Shown here piece by piece: positions 38,201 through 50,067 of a stretch of DNA of 64,000 nt. The stretch is from Nymphaea colorata (Eukaryota > Streptophyta > Magnoliopsida > Nymphaeales > Nymphaeaceae). The notes beneath the pieces are model-generated. The model did not search any database. It was not told the DNA's origin and saw only the letters and a program-made list of their open reading frames with translations. Where the stretch lies: positions 7,440,802 to 7,504,801 of the forward strand of contig NC_045145.1 of the NCBI RefSeq assembly GCF_008831285.2, in the 5' to 3' direction. Both the position numbers and the translations under genes were made by a program. Each line of letters opens with the position of its first letter. Positions within the stretch are counted from its first letter, which is position 1.

Positions 38201-38612
38201 GCAAATTCGTTAGTTGAAAATTCAAAAATATAAGGAAGATCTGACGTCAATTGACTGATGGAGATAAGGTTTTTCTTGATCTTTGGAACGACTAAAACAT
38301 TATCAAGAACAAGTTTTTGTTGCCCATTGGCTATAGTGTCCTGCCCTGTATGAGTAATTTCTAATTTTTCTCCATTTTCAACCATTATTTTATCTATCCC
38401 ATGATATTGTGATAGAAAACTAAGATTACCTGCGTTGGACGTCACATAAGCCGATGCACTGGTGTCGGGAAACCATTGTTGATTTTGAGTATCAGAAACT
38501 TTCGTGGTGGCTAGAGGTTGTGGAACCTTTTGCGAATGAAATGCCTGATTGAACCTATGCCAGCAGTTGATAGCGGTGTGGTTCCTCTTGCTGCATATTT
38601 GACATATTACAC
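38200..38612 (-). pseudogene. copia B zinc knuckle and protease
   Basis: A gag knuckle CQICSKRNHTAINC (C-x2-C-x4-H-x4-C) lies at about 38,560-38,612, followed by WFPDTSASAYVTSN (38,455-38,466 for the core). The protease active site D-T/S-G-A reads D-T-S-A, so the Gly is Ser. The downstream HTGQDTI...LDNVLVVPKIKKNLISISQL block is the usual copia protease tail. Confidence 0.85.
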
Positions 38613-38676
38613 CTTTTTCCTGGGCTGATCAGTTCTGGTTGTTGTCTTTGTTTTTGTTGTCTAAATTCCATGAGCC

Positions 38677-40232
38677 CAACCTCCAAATCAACATAATAAT
38701 AGAGAAAAATCCCAACCCAAACACTCATTCTCACCGTTCATTCGTATATAAATGGAAAAATTAATCAACTATGTATGAATAATATCTCAAAACAAAATAA
38801 CATTTAAGAAAAAAGAAAAACATGATTCAATCATAAAATGAAATCTTGTTTCACCTTCTTATGTCCCCAGTGCACTCAAGAGTAGCTCGTGACTCCAAGA
38901 TGAGGTTTAAGAGTTATCTTATATGGCCATGTAGAGATAAAGAAGGGAGGAAACAAGGGAAAGAAATGGGTTGAGATCTTGACTACATACCTCTCATAAG
39001 ATGACGGATGGGTCTCATTTTTTGTATGATCCTAAGGTCGCCTTGGGTGAAACTTCAAGATGATGAAGATATGTCTCCAAGATATCTTCTTGTGCTCCCT
39101 TGAAGAGTTTGATCTTGGGGAAGTTTGCTCCCAAAGTTGGAGAATAGGAAGAAGAATGAGAAGAAAAAAGGAAATGGAGAGAAAGAGCTAAGGGAGAACT
39201 CTAAATTTTCAAGTGAGAACACTAGAGGTTCCCCCAAGAGTTAGCTCATGCCCAAGATAGAAGATTGTAGGGGTATTTATAGACAGTTTTGGAGCCAAAA
39301 CTCAAAATTTGATTTTTTTTTTTTTTTGAATTCGACAAGCTTTTCGTGCGAATTTCAAATAATTTTTGAATTATTTTCAAATTAATTTTTTTTAAAAAAA
39401 ATAGGTTTTGACTAAGTGGGTTGGCCATTAGCACTGCAAATACCCCTTTGGGGTGTGGGCAGGGCTAATGCCACCCAAAAAGCTCAAAACCGCCCCCCAA
39501 GGGGTGGTTTTTGCATGAAAATGGGGCTTGTGTGGTCGCAGGCCCCATTGCTTGCTGTTTTGAACGCGCCTGGCGCAATAGCGCTTGGTATTCAACATGT
39601 CGCTACGTGATTGTCTTACGCACAATCATGTGCGTGTTGCGCGACCGCATGTTGCGTGTGACGCGTGATATATTTTTTGTTATTATTTTTTTAAATACAA
39701 AATAAATATAAATTGTAATATAATGAAATAATATAAAGTAAGATAAAATGGATAAATAAATAAATAAAATGGGTTGTTCATATAAAAAGCATAAAACCAA
39801 TTTTTTTATTTAAAAATGGCTGGTCGACTCCGTTTTGAGTGACTTTGGGCTCGTTTTAAATCCGAATTGGGTCCAACTAGTTGCCGACGCATTCTAGTGA
39901 GTGGTTTAGGTTGAAAAGCACATCTTGGCACAAGAATGAAACATAAAACAAAAGGCAGGTCTGTGCGCGCATGCGGTGCTCATAAATCCAAATTTTGTGG
40001 TCTTGATTTCAGTTTTAGATTTTGAGTTTAAAATTCTCAATTTGGATCTAAATTTGAATTTTGGATCTAATTCAGATCCGACAGTTGGATTTTGGATTTG
40101 AATCTCGTGTTTGGGCACAAACAAGAAATTCATTTTGGATTGAATATTCGTGAGCTTGTTTTGGGTCTAGGATTTGACTTAGTGTCCAAAAATAAAATAC
40201 AATCTTTTGGGGGAAAATTTGGGGTGATAACA
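38677..40232 (+). mobile_element. R1 repeat, second half
   Basis: Homologous to 10,964-12,342 of copy 1, in the same orientation, and ending GGGGTGATAACA. The next five bases, 40,233-40,237, are CATGC, matching the duplication next to the reversed first half at 20,626. The left edge joins copia B within its gag. It includes a GC-richer stretch at 39,420-39,660 and the imperfect TTTGGATCTA-type repeats near 40,000-40,150. Confidence 0.65.
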
Positions 40233-40237
40233 CATGC

Positions 40238-40617
40238 CCATGCGGATTAAGAGTTCCAATCGAGTCTAGATATGGATTAGGCTGCCTGACCTACCAGCCG
40301 AAATGGAGTCCACGGATTTTACTAACATTGCAGACCTCATTGGTGGCTCCTTTGTGGAGCCTGATGAATATACCAGGCATCTCCAGTGTTTTGGTTTTGC
40401 TCGTATTAAAATTGAAATAACATTGGGGTTTAGCCCAATTTCTGAAATTGAGCTGGAGATTATAGGGGGAAAGATCTTCGTTCAATCCATCGAATACGAA
40501 ACTAAGGTCAAGTACTGCAAAAAATGTGTGACTATAGCTCACTTTGATGGTTCCTGCATTGTGACAGAGGCTTCCAAGGAAGGGGAGAAGGTCGCCCCAA
40601 TGCTTGCAATTGGTTAA
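40238..40617 (+). pseudogene. LINE ORF1, C-terminal half
   Basis: Begins M-R-I-K..., a stop, then WIRLPDLPAEMESTDFTNI and FARIKIEITLGF, followed by VKYCKKCVTIAHFDGSC, a C-x2-C-x4-H-x4-C knuckle. This is the second half of the plant LINE ORF1 (DUF4283/zf-CCHC_4), an RNA-binding protein. Confidence 0.88.
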
Positions 40618-41279
40618 AACCCCCAAGAGATGACCACAATACAATAAGGAAAAAGCGGATCCTCAGTTGAAACAAAACAAATTTGAAGCCCTTAGGCTTC
40701 TGTCAGAGATGAAAGCATATGTAGACAGCTCTTCCAAACGCGTTGGTGAGATGGTTATGGGCTGCATAGAAGGAAAGGGGTAGGGACCAAGTAACCTGGT
40801 TGACGCAAGCAGAGTAGAGGTTGGAGAAATTCTAGATGCTCAAACTATGCAAGAAGGTAGTAAAGAGGTTCAGGTTTCGCAAGTAGCCTTAGTGTCTCCA
40901 GGGCCTAATTCATGCAAACTTAAAGGCACTGCAACTGTCCGATAAATTGATTCAAACACGTCGTCAGTGACCAACATTACCCAGATGGCAGAGAAGGCAA
41001 ATAAACAAACTCTTATGCACAGGGAGGTGAATGGCATTAAAAAGCAAAGTAGCCCACCAAAAGCATGCCATAGACTAGGAGAGGCAGGTGGGAGTATACA
41101 AGAACCCCAAGATCTCACCATGGTGGGGGTTACACATAGGCTTGAGGACGGGTATCCAATAGATGAGATGGATGTTGGCAACGTTGAGGCCAAGACATTT
41201 CCAGAGGCAATGGATGATCACAAGGATAGTGAATTCTCTAAAGACCAAATGGTACACCAAGAAGGGAGGGGCACAACTA

Positions 41280-41930
41280 CACTTGCTTATAAATATCCTT
41301 GCTTGGAATGTTCGTGCACTGGCAGCTCCTCCAGCTCAACATGAGTTTTTAGGTACTCTAAGGAAAAAGAATACAGCCATTGCTTTCTCAATTGACACCG
41401 AGCTCAATATGGAACAACTTCAGAAGTCCCAATTAAAGATCCCAGGGAGACGCTTGATCTCTAACATTCATATATCAGGACCGTGGGCGCGCATTATCAC
41501 ATTATGGGATCCGCACGAAGTGACTCTCCAAAACTGGTATGCACATCATCATTGGGTTGTTTTACATTTCTCTATAATCTCATCTGGCTTATGTTTTGTG
41601 GCTATAGAAGTTTATGTACTGACTATAGAATCAGAAAGGACTTGTTTTTGAGCTTATGCTTTGTATCGAACCATTGTAGTGTGCCTGTAATTTATATGGG
41701 TGATTCTAATGCTATTCTAAACAGTAGTGAAAAAACTGGTAGGGTGCTGGCTCTTCATACTTGTATTGCTCTTTCCAATTTTATTGCTCAATCAGCCTTA
41801 TATGAAATATCCTGCCTTGAGGTGAAATTCACATGGACTAACAATCGTGTGGGCCATGAGAATGTCATGTCAAAGATTGATAGGTGCTATGTCTATAGGA
41901 ATGGGTGGATAACCCAGAGTTGATTCTGCA
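41280..41930 (+). pseudogene. LINE endonuclease domain
   Basis: NILAWNVRAL is the N-terminal block of the apurinic-type endonuclease, then GPWARIITLWDPHEV. After a frameshift, PVIYMGDSNAILNSSEKTG (G-D-S-N), EVKFTWTNNRVGHENV and MSKIDRCYV give the catalytic Asp/Asn and the final block. The enzyme nicks target DNA for priming; here the frame is broken. Confidence 0.85.
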
Positions 41931-42549
41931 TTTGGAAGTACAACTGAGGACTATCTTAGACCACAACTTAATCTTGCTATGCATCTCCAAGTGCAGGTTC
42001 AACACTTGGGGTTGTACCCCATTTCGGCACTTTCAGTATTGGCAGTAGATGGTAGGCTATAGTGATCAAATTCTTTAAGCCTAGGTGGAGGATACTAGGG
42101 GCTGCACCATGATCAAGCTCATTCATAAATTAGAGGCAACCACAGACAAGCTAAAGGTTTGGTGCAATGGTGGAGCTAATGATCTCGTCCACTAAATGAT
42201 GAAGGCTAAGAATAAGATCAAACATCTTCAAACCTAAAGCGAAAGTGGCGTGCCAGAGGCGATAGATGAAGAATGCTGGCTAAAACAAGAACTATCTAGG
42301 CTCTTGTAGTTAGAAGAACAACTATGGTGTCAAAAATTAAGAATCAAATGAATGAGGGATAGAGACATAAACACAAAATTTTTCCAGGGAATTGCCAAAG
42401 GGAGAAGGTGCTGAAATAAGATTGAGGCTATCTCTCACAAGGGGCAGCTTGCGACGGACACTCTTGATATATTTACAGCTTGTACTGACTTTTTTGTCGA
42501 CCTGCTAGGGACCACCCATGGCTCAGGATGCCTATCACAAACCATCGCA

Positions 42550-43500
42550 CCAGGTCCTATTGTGTTGCTTGAGGAGAATGATGAGTTGTTGAAACCAATA
42601 ACTGAAGCAGAAATCAAGTGGGTGGTCATGGATGCTGAAAGGGACTCCGCGCCAGGACTAGACATGTTTGGAAATAGGTTCTTTCAAAGCAACTGGAGTG
42701 CATTGGAGGAGGCAGTAGTAGGGGCTATACATGGGTTTTTTGATACCAGTAGGTTGGTGAAATTTGTCAACAAGACCTACATTTTTTTTCTTCCCAAGGA
42801 GCAAAGCATGACACAGGTTGAGCAATTTCGGCCCATCTCCTTATGTTGTAGCATGCTAAAATTTATCACAAGGATTATGGTAAAGCGAATGCGGCCTATC
42901 CTAAACAGGATTATCTCAAAAAAATCCAAGTGCTTTCTGCATTCAGGATAGCTTTCTACTCAGCCAAGAAATTGTTCACATCTTTCAAAACAGTAAGAAG
43001 AAAGCAACTTATGTTAAAATTGATTTAAGGCCTATGACAAAGTGAATTGGAAATTCTTGAAGGTTACCCTATGCCACTTAGGATTCCATGATTCGTGGGT
43101 AAAGAAACTTGTGACAATTATCACCATAGTTAAATCACTGCTACTTATCAATGGCAAGGAAGGAATGTAGTTTGAGAATAAGAGATGGCTCAGGAAGGGG
43201 GATCCGCTTTCCCCCTACTTGTTTATCACAGTCATGAAAATGCTCACTCGTAGTATACAAGCTCAAGTAAATAACAAACAAATCAGGATCGCCTCCATGG
43301 GGGCTGGGACCCCTTCCCCCTTCTTCACTTTATATGCAGACAACATCATATTCTTCATAGAAGGGAGGCTGAAGAACTTTAGGAACTTAAAAGTGTGTCT
43401 TAATGAATTCTCTAGTTGCTCAGGCCTAGTCATGAACACTGCCAAGAGCTCAGTTCTTCCATTCAAATTGGACAGCCGAGTACACACTCAGACAGAGTAA
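42550..43500 (+). pseudogene. LINE reverse transcriptase domain
   Basis: AERDSAPGLDMFGNRFFQ and EQFRPISLCCSMLKFITRI (P-G-x-D and F-R-P-I-S-L blocks) lead, across a stop, to a TYVKIDL segment, GDPLSPYLFITVMK and the active site TLYADNIIFF (43,333-43,344). The normal A-D-D is A-D-N, so one catalytic Asp is lost. The tail CSGLVMNTAKSSVLPF is typical. Confidence 0.88.
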
Positions 43501-43509
43501 GAATTAGGT

Positions 43510-44640
43510 TGGCATCAAGGTCAGCTTCCTTCTATGTACCTTTGCATTTCCCTCCAAATGAATGATGTGATAGAGGGACAATGCAAACATTTAATTCTTC
43601 GTTCATCTCAGAAGCTAACTCTTTGGAAATAGAGATGCCTTTCTTTTGCAGGCAGACTCAACCTAATCAAACATGTTCTATCTCTGTTACCTAGTTACTG
43701 GAGTCTGGTGGTTCAACTCCCTGTTACTACCTATAAGCAACTAAGTAAAATGGCAGCCAACTTTTTATGGGGCGATACGACAGACAACAAAAGCTATCAT
43801 CATATTAAATGGTCTACTCTATGTCTCCCAAAATTAGAGGGAGGTGTAGGACTCAGAGACATCAAGGAAACCAACCTGGCCAACCTGGCCAACTTGGCCT
43901 TTTTAGTGTATGGCATGACCCAGCAGTTCTGCCCTTGGGTAGATCTTCTTAAAGGTCGATACTGCAAGCAGAAAGGACTGATTGGCAATAGTATTAGGGG
44001 CAAAAAAGTGTCTAAAGCATGGCGAAGGGCATTGCAGTCTTGGAGCAGAATTAATGTAAATGTCGGTTGAAAGATTGGCAATGGTGCTTTCGCTAAATTT
44101 TGGATAGATTATTGTGGACCAAAGTGTCTCATTGATAAGATTCCAATATCCCATCGCCATCTGGTACAAGACACGATTGGATGCACGGTAAAAGAAATGA
44201 TGGAGGAGAATGAGGAGTACATCAGTGAGTTCCTTTCTAGCTTAAATATTCCTTTCTCTTGTCCCTGACTTGAGGTTGAGATGCCTGATGTTATGGTATG
44301 GAGAAACAGAGATAAGGGGAATTCAATCGGCATGAATTTTGGCAAAGGATTCGGAAAAAAGGTTCCAAAAACAATGAGAACATGCTTGTCTGGAAAGGGA
44401 GAGGACTTCCAAGGGCCACCTAGATTGTTTATTTAAGTGCTTTAGGTCATCTACCTACTGATGGGTTTGTGCAAAAGCAAGGCCGGGCACTTGCTTCTAG
44501 CTGCCTAGTTAGCAAGCATGAGATTGAAGACATCAAACACCTTTTTTTCAATTGTAAGAGAGCTCGGTTTATATGGACATACATTTTTGGAAAATTTGGG
44601 TGGGTTAAGCAATGGCATAGAAGTTCCCCAAACCTAATGC
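43510..44640 (+). pseudogene. LINE zf-RVT / post-RT region
   Basis: SFAGRLNLIKHVLSLLPSYW and MAANFLWGDTTDNKSYHHI with LPKLEGGVGLRDIKETNLAN are the conserved thumb and post-RT blocks of plant LINE pol. The later CKRARFIW segment corresponds to the zinc-binding tail. Frames are broken at about 44,070 and 44,260-44,460. The segment AACCTGGCCAACCTGGCC at about 43,876 is a short in-frame triplication encoding N-L-A. Confidence 0.8.
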
Positions 44641-45353
44641 AAGGGCTTCTCTCATGGCATAGGAATGGCTTCAAAGACAAACTGTTTGATAAATGCTGGA
44701 AAGCCAGCTTCCATATGGCAATGTGGTTCATCTGGAAGACTGACAATCACATCAAGCATAAGAGTGATATACCAATTGGCAACTTGGAAAAATGGTTTTG
44801 GGCACACCGCAGTGAGTACTGGTGGAATTTTCAATGGAAAGGAACTCAACTGATTAAAATTCGTAACTGGGTCTACTATGGAATCCTACGGGGAGTTAGA
44901 TATGATGATAGATGGGTAGAAATCAGCATTAGCTCGTGGAGCAAGGGTGGCAGAAGAGGAGTGGCTGGTCTCATTAGAGATGCCTCTAGACGGTTTCATT
45001 TTGATTTGGCCTGCTGGTTTGGGAATTACATTGGATGGTAGGAGAAAGAGATTCTAATGGAAAGCATTGGACACTTGGTGAACATTGAGGATAACTCTGG
45101 GAGCATTTACCTTCTGGCCAATGATGGAGATTGGAAGAAGCACTTATGCAGCAACATTGAACGTGGCATAGAAATAGTGAATAATATTTTGAAGAGCAAT
45201 AGCTTTCTTAATAGGCTTACTATTTGCAAGGGGTGGCCTTTTGCTGAAGCTATTAACCTTTTTTCGATTATTTCGGCCAATGGATTGTGTAGAAAATGGA
45301 TTCACCATGACAACATACAGGATCCATTAAAAGGAAGTAGTACTACGAGTTGA
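44640..45353 (+). pseudogene. LINE RNase H-like C-terminus
   Basis: ASIWQCGSSGRLTITSSIRV-like frames and GVAGLIRDASRRFHFDLACW match the G-x-x-G-x-x-R-x-x-x-G start of the reverse-transcriptase-linked RNase H domain. The end at 45,057-45,353 continues to a stop. The domain identity is less certain than RT. Confidence 0.6.
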
Positions 45354-45425
45354 GGTCCTCTGCGGACCCAATTTTGTTGTACATATTACTCCATTTTGTT
45401 GGAATAAAAGGATGGGGCCTGACCC

Positions 45426-45612
45426 CCATGCAGTCATTGTCCGAAAGATAAATATATGGAAGAATCATACAGAGAAAAAACGTAATTACATTAATTACCT
45501 TTTATAAACATGAGATAATGCCCTCTAATATACCCTTTCTTGGGAAATTGATATAAAGTATTGCTTCTATAACTCCACTAGAATTACTTTCTCTTCATGC
45601 TTCTTTGCTGCA
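45426..45612 (-). mobile_element. R2 repeat, U3-like half (reverse)
   Basis: The reverse complement matches 21,640-21,870: shared ATATCAATTTC, AAGAAAGGGTATAT, AGAGGGCAT and GTTTATAAA landmarks. It stops at GATAAATATATGG, just before the point where the other copy continues into the TATA box. The TATA-bearing half lies next to the LINE 5' end at 21,241. Confidence 0.6.
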
Positions 45613-45615
45613 AGT

Positions 45616-45874
45616 GTGCCCTTCCACAGGCTGGAGTGTACAATGCCTTATAGAAATGCAATTTACATAAGTATCAATCTTAAGGAGGAAATAAGCTTAC
45701 CTCCAAAAGCTTATAAGGATGACCTTATTAATATCTAATGCCTCAACCTCATTGGTATGCTTCTTCTTTCCTAGTTTAGGGAGACATCTATGGGGTTTTC
45801 TCATGGACATAGGCACAAATCTGCCCAACAATGTAAATTTGTTTCTCTTTCTCTTTTTTGTTTACATTTTCACA
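45616..45874 (+). repeat. 5' LTR of copia D (left edge uncertain)
   Basis: The right edge TTTTCACA is followed at 45,875 by TGATATTAAGGC, a mutated initiator-Met primer site. A TGTGCCC start at about 45,618 would give a 257-bp LTR; this edge is a guess. Confidence 0.4.
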
Positions 45875-46711
45875 TGATATTAAGGCACCGTGGCAAACAC
45901 CTCAGATTCATATGGCTTGTCAAGCATTGTTCCTGCCACTAACCATGTCATGCCTGGGTTGCTAGCCCCAAATCATTTTCACTACTTCCTCTCCATCAAA
46001 TTAATAGGTGAAAATTATACTCTCTAGGTTTCTCAATTTCGTCCATTTGCTTATCTCATCTGACTTTGAAGGATATATCGAAAGATGAAAGCCTAAACCG
46101 CCCAAATTGATTGAGAAAGATGGCAAGATCGCATTTGGAAAGATGCTCTCAGTGGCATAGGTGTGATCAGCTCCTTATGGGATGGTTTTGTCATCCCTCA
46201 CTTAGTCTCTTCTCACACTTGTGGTGGATTTGAAGACTTCACATGACACTTGGAAAGCTCTGGCAGACTCTTATCTAGCCCACTTTAGAGCTTGCATCAT
46301 CAATCTCAAAGATGGCTTCAAAAAATCTCAAACTTGGCAAACTAGAACGAATATTTTTCAAAAACCATACACCTTAAGAATGCTGGTAGGCTTCTTTTTT
46401 ATTATGATCTAGTACGTCACATCCTCCACGGCCTACAACAAGAGTAAGAGGCTGTAAGAGTGTCACTGTTTGCCTGTGCTGAGCTTGTGTCAATCCTTGA
46501 GCTTCACAATATTCTCCTTGCACAAGAAGCTTGTCTAACTGATATCACGTAAAAAAAACAAGTCTCTTTTGATGCCAACAACATACAAAAGAGCAGGATG
46601 TTTTCTAGTACTCAATCATCACCTAGAGGAGGCTTCCATGGGAGCCAACCTCATGGTCGTGGCTGTGGTCTTGAGCAGGTTGGTAACCCTGGACGATGGC
46701 ATGAGAAACCA
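45875..46711 (+). pseudogene. copia D gag
   Basis: The plus-strand frames HFHYFLSIKLIGENYTL and DALSGIGVISSLWDGFVIP, DTWKALADSYLAHF and ARIINLKDG-like text follow the Ty1/copia gag (UBN2) order, ending in a Gly/Arg-rich stretch before the expected zinc knuckle. Multiple stops. It is interrupted at 46,712 by copia C. Confidence 0.7.
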
Positions 46712-47043
46712 TGTGCGAGCAAAGTCAACAAAGGATGAAAAACATGATGCACACAAAAAATAACATGGTTTGACTATTGTATCAGTCTACATCCATGAGC
46801 CCAGAAGTTTCTCCCTCTATCTCTCTATGCATATAGAGGATGAGAGGTTTCCTTTAAGTAAGGTAAGATTACATTTGTTACTATTGTTATCATCTCCACT
46901 AGATTTTAGGAAAGATATCTCCTTTCCATGATCCATGCACACAGTTTCTGATTTTTAGAGATTTGGGAATCTACACAAGGTCTTTCTCATTTGTAGAAGT
47001 TGCCACTTTTGTGCTTATTTGTTCAGATTATGTTGCCTTAAGA
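46712..47043 (-). repeat. 3' LTR of copia C
   Basis: 332 bp, clearly similar to 53,113-53,444 (shared GATGCACACAAAAAATAAC and ATCTACACAAG landmarks). On the inner side the minus strand reads GAGGATGGAT, a polypurine-like stretch. Confidence 0.85.
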
Positions 47044-47239
47044 TCCATCCTCAAACTCCGACCATGTTGAGTTTGTCAAAAAGAAATTCAAACTAGGTAG
47101 TGGACAAGGGCTTGGTCATAATGTCTGGTAGCTGATCTGTTGATGAGATTCAATATGCCTACTCCAACTATGAAAAATTGGATTGGCAATGAGATAAGTG
47201 GCACCAAGATTGTCACAAAGCAGTGCAAGTGGATGTAAG

Positions 47240-47750
47240 TCAAAGTTTCACATGATGTACCCATAGAGGATGATTGATTGGTAAAACTTCGGCCGCTGCA
47301 CCAGCAAGTGCATGGTATTTTGCTTCAGTGTTCAAATGTGCCACCATGGTATGCTTACGAGATGACAATGAAAGAAGAGAATTACCAAAGAGGACGACAT
47401 AGCCATTTGTAGATTTCTTATCATCAATGATTCTAGCCCAATCAGCATCGGAATAGACTGTCAAGGTAAATTTCGTAGGCTGAGTCCATTGAAGGAGAAG
47501 ACTGTGATGGATGGTGTGTTTAACATGACATAATACATGTTTAACCACAGTCCATTGTCGACTAGTAGGGCAATAAATTAATTAGCAAAGCTTGTTGACA
47601 ACAAAAGGAAAGTCAGGCCAAGTTAAAGTTAAGTATTGAACTGCACCAACTACTGGTGATACAATGTCCTATTTGAAAGAGTTGTGCCATCATGTGAAGA
47701 CAGATGACAGGAAGTAGCCATAAGAACAGTGGCAGGTTTGGCAACAGTCA
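47240..47750 (-). pseudogene. copia C RNase H and RT tail
   Basis: FTLTVYSDADWARIIDDKKS with TNGYVVLFGNSLLSLSSRK and NTEAKYHALAGAAAEV give the copia RNase H order. The E-A-E-Y motif reads E-A-K-Y, losing an acidic residue. The upstream part (to 47,746) joins the RT piece at 51,574 once the hAT insert is removed. Confidence 0.85.
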
Positions 47751-47905
47751 TGTCTAGGGGTGCACAATGAGTTCGAGCTGCTTATTTTGTTAAACAAGTC
47801 GAGCTCCAGTTAACGAGTCGACTCGTTTAACTAATGGAGTCGAGTTCGAGTTCACTCAAGTGGGCTCGTTAAAGCTCGACTCGGCTCGATTAGTTAATGA
47901 ACCGG

Positions 47906-48535
47906 TTTTAAAAAAACTGGTTCAGAAGCTTCTCACAGGCGGGAAAGTCTTTTTCACTTTAGTGTTTCCTTTTTTCGTTCTCCCTCTCTCAGTCTCTCCG
48001 ACTTCTCGTTCTCTTCTCCCGTTCTGCGCTCCTACCGCCCTGCTTGGTGCTCTTCTTCTCCGCCTGTGCTCTGCGCCTCTCCGCTTCTCCAGTGACATCC
48101 AACTCAAAGGCCGCGCATCCTGCTCCGGTGGTGTCCCCTTTCTCCCTCTCTCTCCTCCAAATGCAACCCTAACCTAACCTAAACTAGAAGCCATTCCCTC
48201 TACCCCTCCCTGTCATCTCGTGGTTTCCTTAGGTTGTCATCTTCCTCTTGCCCCTCTCTTCTGCCCACCATCTTCGCATCCTCAGCCCGGCAGTCCACTT
48301 CTTCTTACTGTGTTTCCCGTCATTAATATTAAGAGGCTGTCCAAGATTCTAGCTGTCGTTGAGGAGAAATCGATGGTGGAAACATCGGTGCCTGAGGAAT
48401 CGATGCCAGAGGCCGTGGAGGAGGCATTACCAAGAGAATCTCGACCATTTAAACTCTATGTCTGCAAACTCTAAGATAATACCCAAATTACTTTGTAGGT
48501 GATTTCTTTCTTGCCTCTTGATTTTCTTCCAAGGT
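47906..48535 (+). pseudogene. cargo: 5' UTR-like and first-exon-like segment
   Basis: A CT-rich leader (47,950-48,160) is followed by a frame containing VETSVPEESMPEAVEEALP and ESRPFKLYVCKL, ending near a GTAGGT donor at about 48,523. Acidic N-terminus, no domain recognised. A stop lies just before the donor, so the exon is broken. Confidence 0.4.
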
Positions 48536-49989
48536 ATTTAGGCTGAATCTCATGAGTTCATATGTACTAGAAATGCATCTAAGGCAATGCAGGAAAATGT
48601 TGTAGACTCTCGATCGACTTGTTTTATGGCCTTCTGTTGGAATTCCGTCTGTTGGCCAATTTTGTGATTAAATGCTTAGTCAGTGCAAGAAATGTTGAAA
48701 TGAGACGGTCAAGCTTTTGGTTTCATTTTCTGGAACTTTTTTTTGTGGTTTTTAGTGTTGTTATAATTGTTGTTATTATTAACGATTACTAACTTTGTCT
48801 TCACTCTTCAGTGTGAAAACCCACATCCTGCCACATGAAGTTATCTACTTTGCCAGCAAGAGATCCATCCACCTGGCTAGGGGTGTCCGATTATGATTTC
48901 AATCTAAAGGAGGTCAAAACTTGAATACCCGGTATGTATCTTTTGCAATAATGTGATATTTAGAAAAGTGCAGTATTAGGTTGCCATACTTTCTTTCATT
49001 TCCATGGCAATAATGAATAAGATAAAGTTGTTCCGGCATGCCCGTGAAGCTCCTAAAAAAAGTCTCGTTAACCCCCTACCATTGTAGAATACCAGAAAAA
49101 CGATATAGGTTCTAGCTACAAATAAGTATCATAAATATGAAATAGCTGTTGCAATGACTCATGATCACTGGTTTGATACTTGAAAGATAATACTGGCTCA
49201 GAATTTATGGACATTCACCAAAATGTCCATAATAAGTTGAGAACTAGTTTCCAGACTAACCGAAGGCTGATGCCGAACAACTTTGAGAACTAGATCATCT
49301 GTCCTAAGTAGATGCAATTATGGGGCTTTCTCAGGAGGATGGCTTCATTCTTGGTAGATTTAGTTTACTTGCATTTTCAAATTAATTAGAACTACTTTAC
49401 TTTTGATCATCTAATGATTTGATGATCTTCTTTTGATAATATAGTTAAGGATCATGTCATATTTTAGCTATGCTAGTTTAGTTGGTTAGTTTACTGGAAG
49501 CAAAATATGCTTTTCTTTCTTTAGCTAAAAGGTTTCTGATAGAACAGGAAACTTGTTTTAGCTCACATAGATCCAAACTAGTGGACAATCAGATTTTTTT
49601 TAATTTTTCTTGTTTATGCATTCATGATGTTGCTAAGGTTGTTACCAACCTGATGTTTGTTGTTATATTTAAACAATTTGGCTTAGGGTTCCTGACACAG
49701 CCGGAAGCAAACCAAGGTTCTATTTTAGTTAATTTCCCATTGCAAAGACTCCTTCAGAGATTCCAACTACTTAATCTAGGTTTATTTGTTCATGCAACAA
49801 CATTTAATATGTACTCAGCAATGTACAGGTCTGTGCTTGGAATTTAAATTGCAGAAATTGGTCTGTTGCAACTGTTTTTGTTGATAACAAGAGGGATTGT
49901 GCTTGACAGAGAGGTGAGTTTTCTTTATTTATCAAGAGTTTAACTGGACAGTTGGCTGTGTTTTGTGAGTTTATTTATTTAAATTGCAG

Positions 49990-50067
49990 ATGGTTTATTC
50001 ATTGCAGCGGACCACCCATCTATCACACTTGGTGTTGCAGCTGGTTCTTCATTGCTTGCACTGAAAA
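49990..50067 (+). pseudogene. cargo: 78-bp exon-like segment
   Basis: Flanked by TTGCAG and GTATTATA, encoding a hydrophobic stretch with ADHPSITLGVAAGSSLLALK. It looks like a membrane-spanning or membrane-near exon. It faintly recalls RGS1-HXK1-interacting-protein-like plant proteins, but that is a guess from memory of the fold of the family. Other exon-like pieces near 48,811-48,930 and 50,990-51,200 are out of frame. Confidence 0.35.

Larger units (their letters stand above)
34676..38676 (-). mobile_element. Ty1/copia retrotransposon B, 5'-truncated
   Basis: Minus-strand order from 38,676 down is CCHC knuckle, protease, GAG-pre-integrase, integrase, RT, RNase H, LTR. The 5' LTR and gag core are missing: the element stops at about 38,676, where R1 sequence begins. 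Its sequence differs from copia A in all domains, so it is a separate family. It has multiple stops, and active-site residues are lost in protease and RT. Confidence 0.9.
40233..45425 (+). mobile_element. LINE (L1-like), 3' part: ORF1 end, endonuclease, RT, RNase H
   Basis: Plus-strand order is ORF1 C-terminus with zinc knuckle, endonuclease, reverse transcriptase, zf-RVT region and RNase H-like domain, then a short 3' UTR ending near GGAATAAAAGGATGGGG. All frames carry stops. It begins exactly at the R1 edge in mid-ORF1, in frame with the ORF1 N-terminus at 20.6-21.1 kb. Its 3' end runs into R2 sequence. Confidence 0.9.

Noticed and set aside
30000-40000. Idea that LINE-1 (28-34.7 kb) and the LINE at 40-45 kb are one element
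   Set aside because: Both contain their own endonuclease start and G-D-x-N blocks with different sequence, so they are separate insertions.
48163-48182. Telomere-like CCCTAACCTAACCTAA
   Set aside because: Fewer than three units and imperfect; no internal telomeric array.
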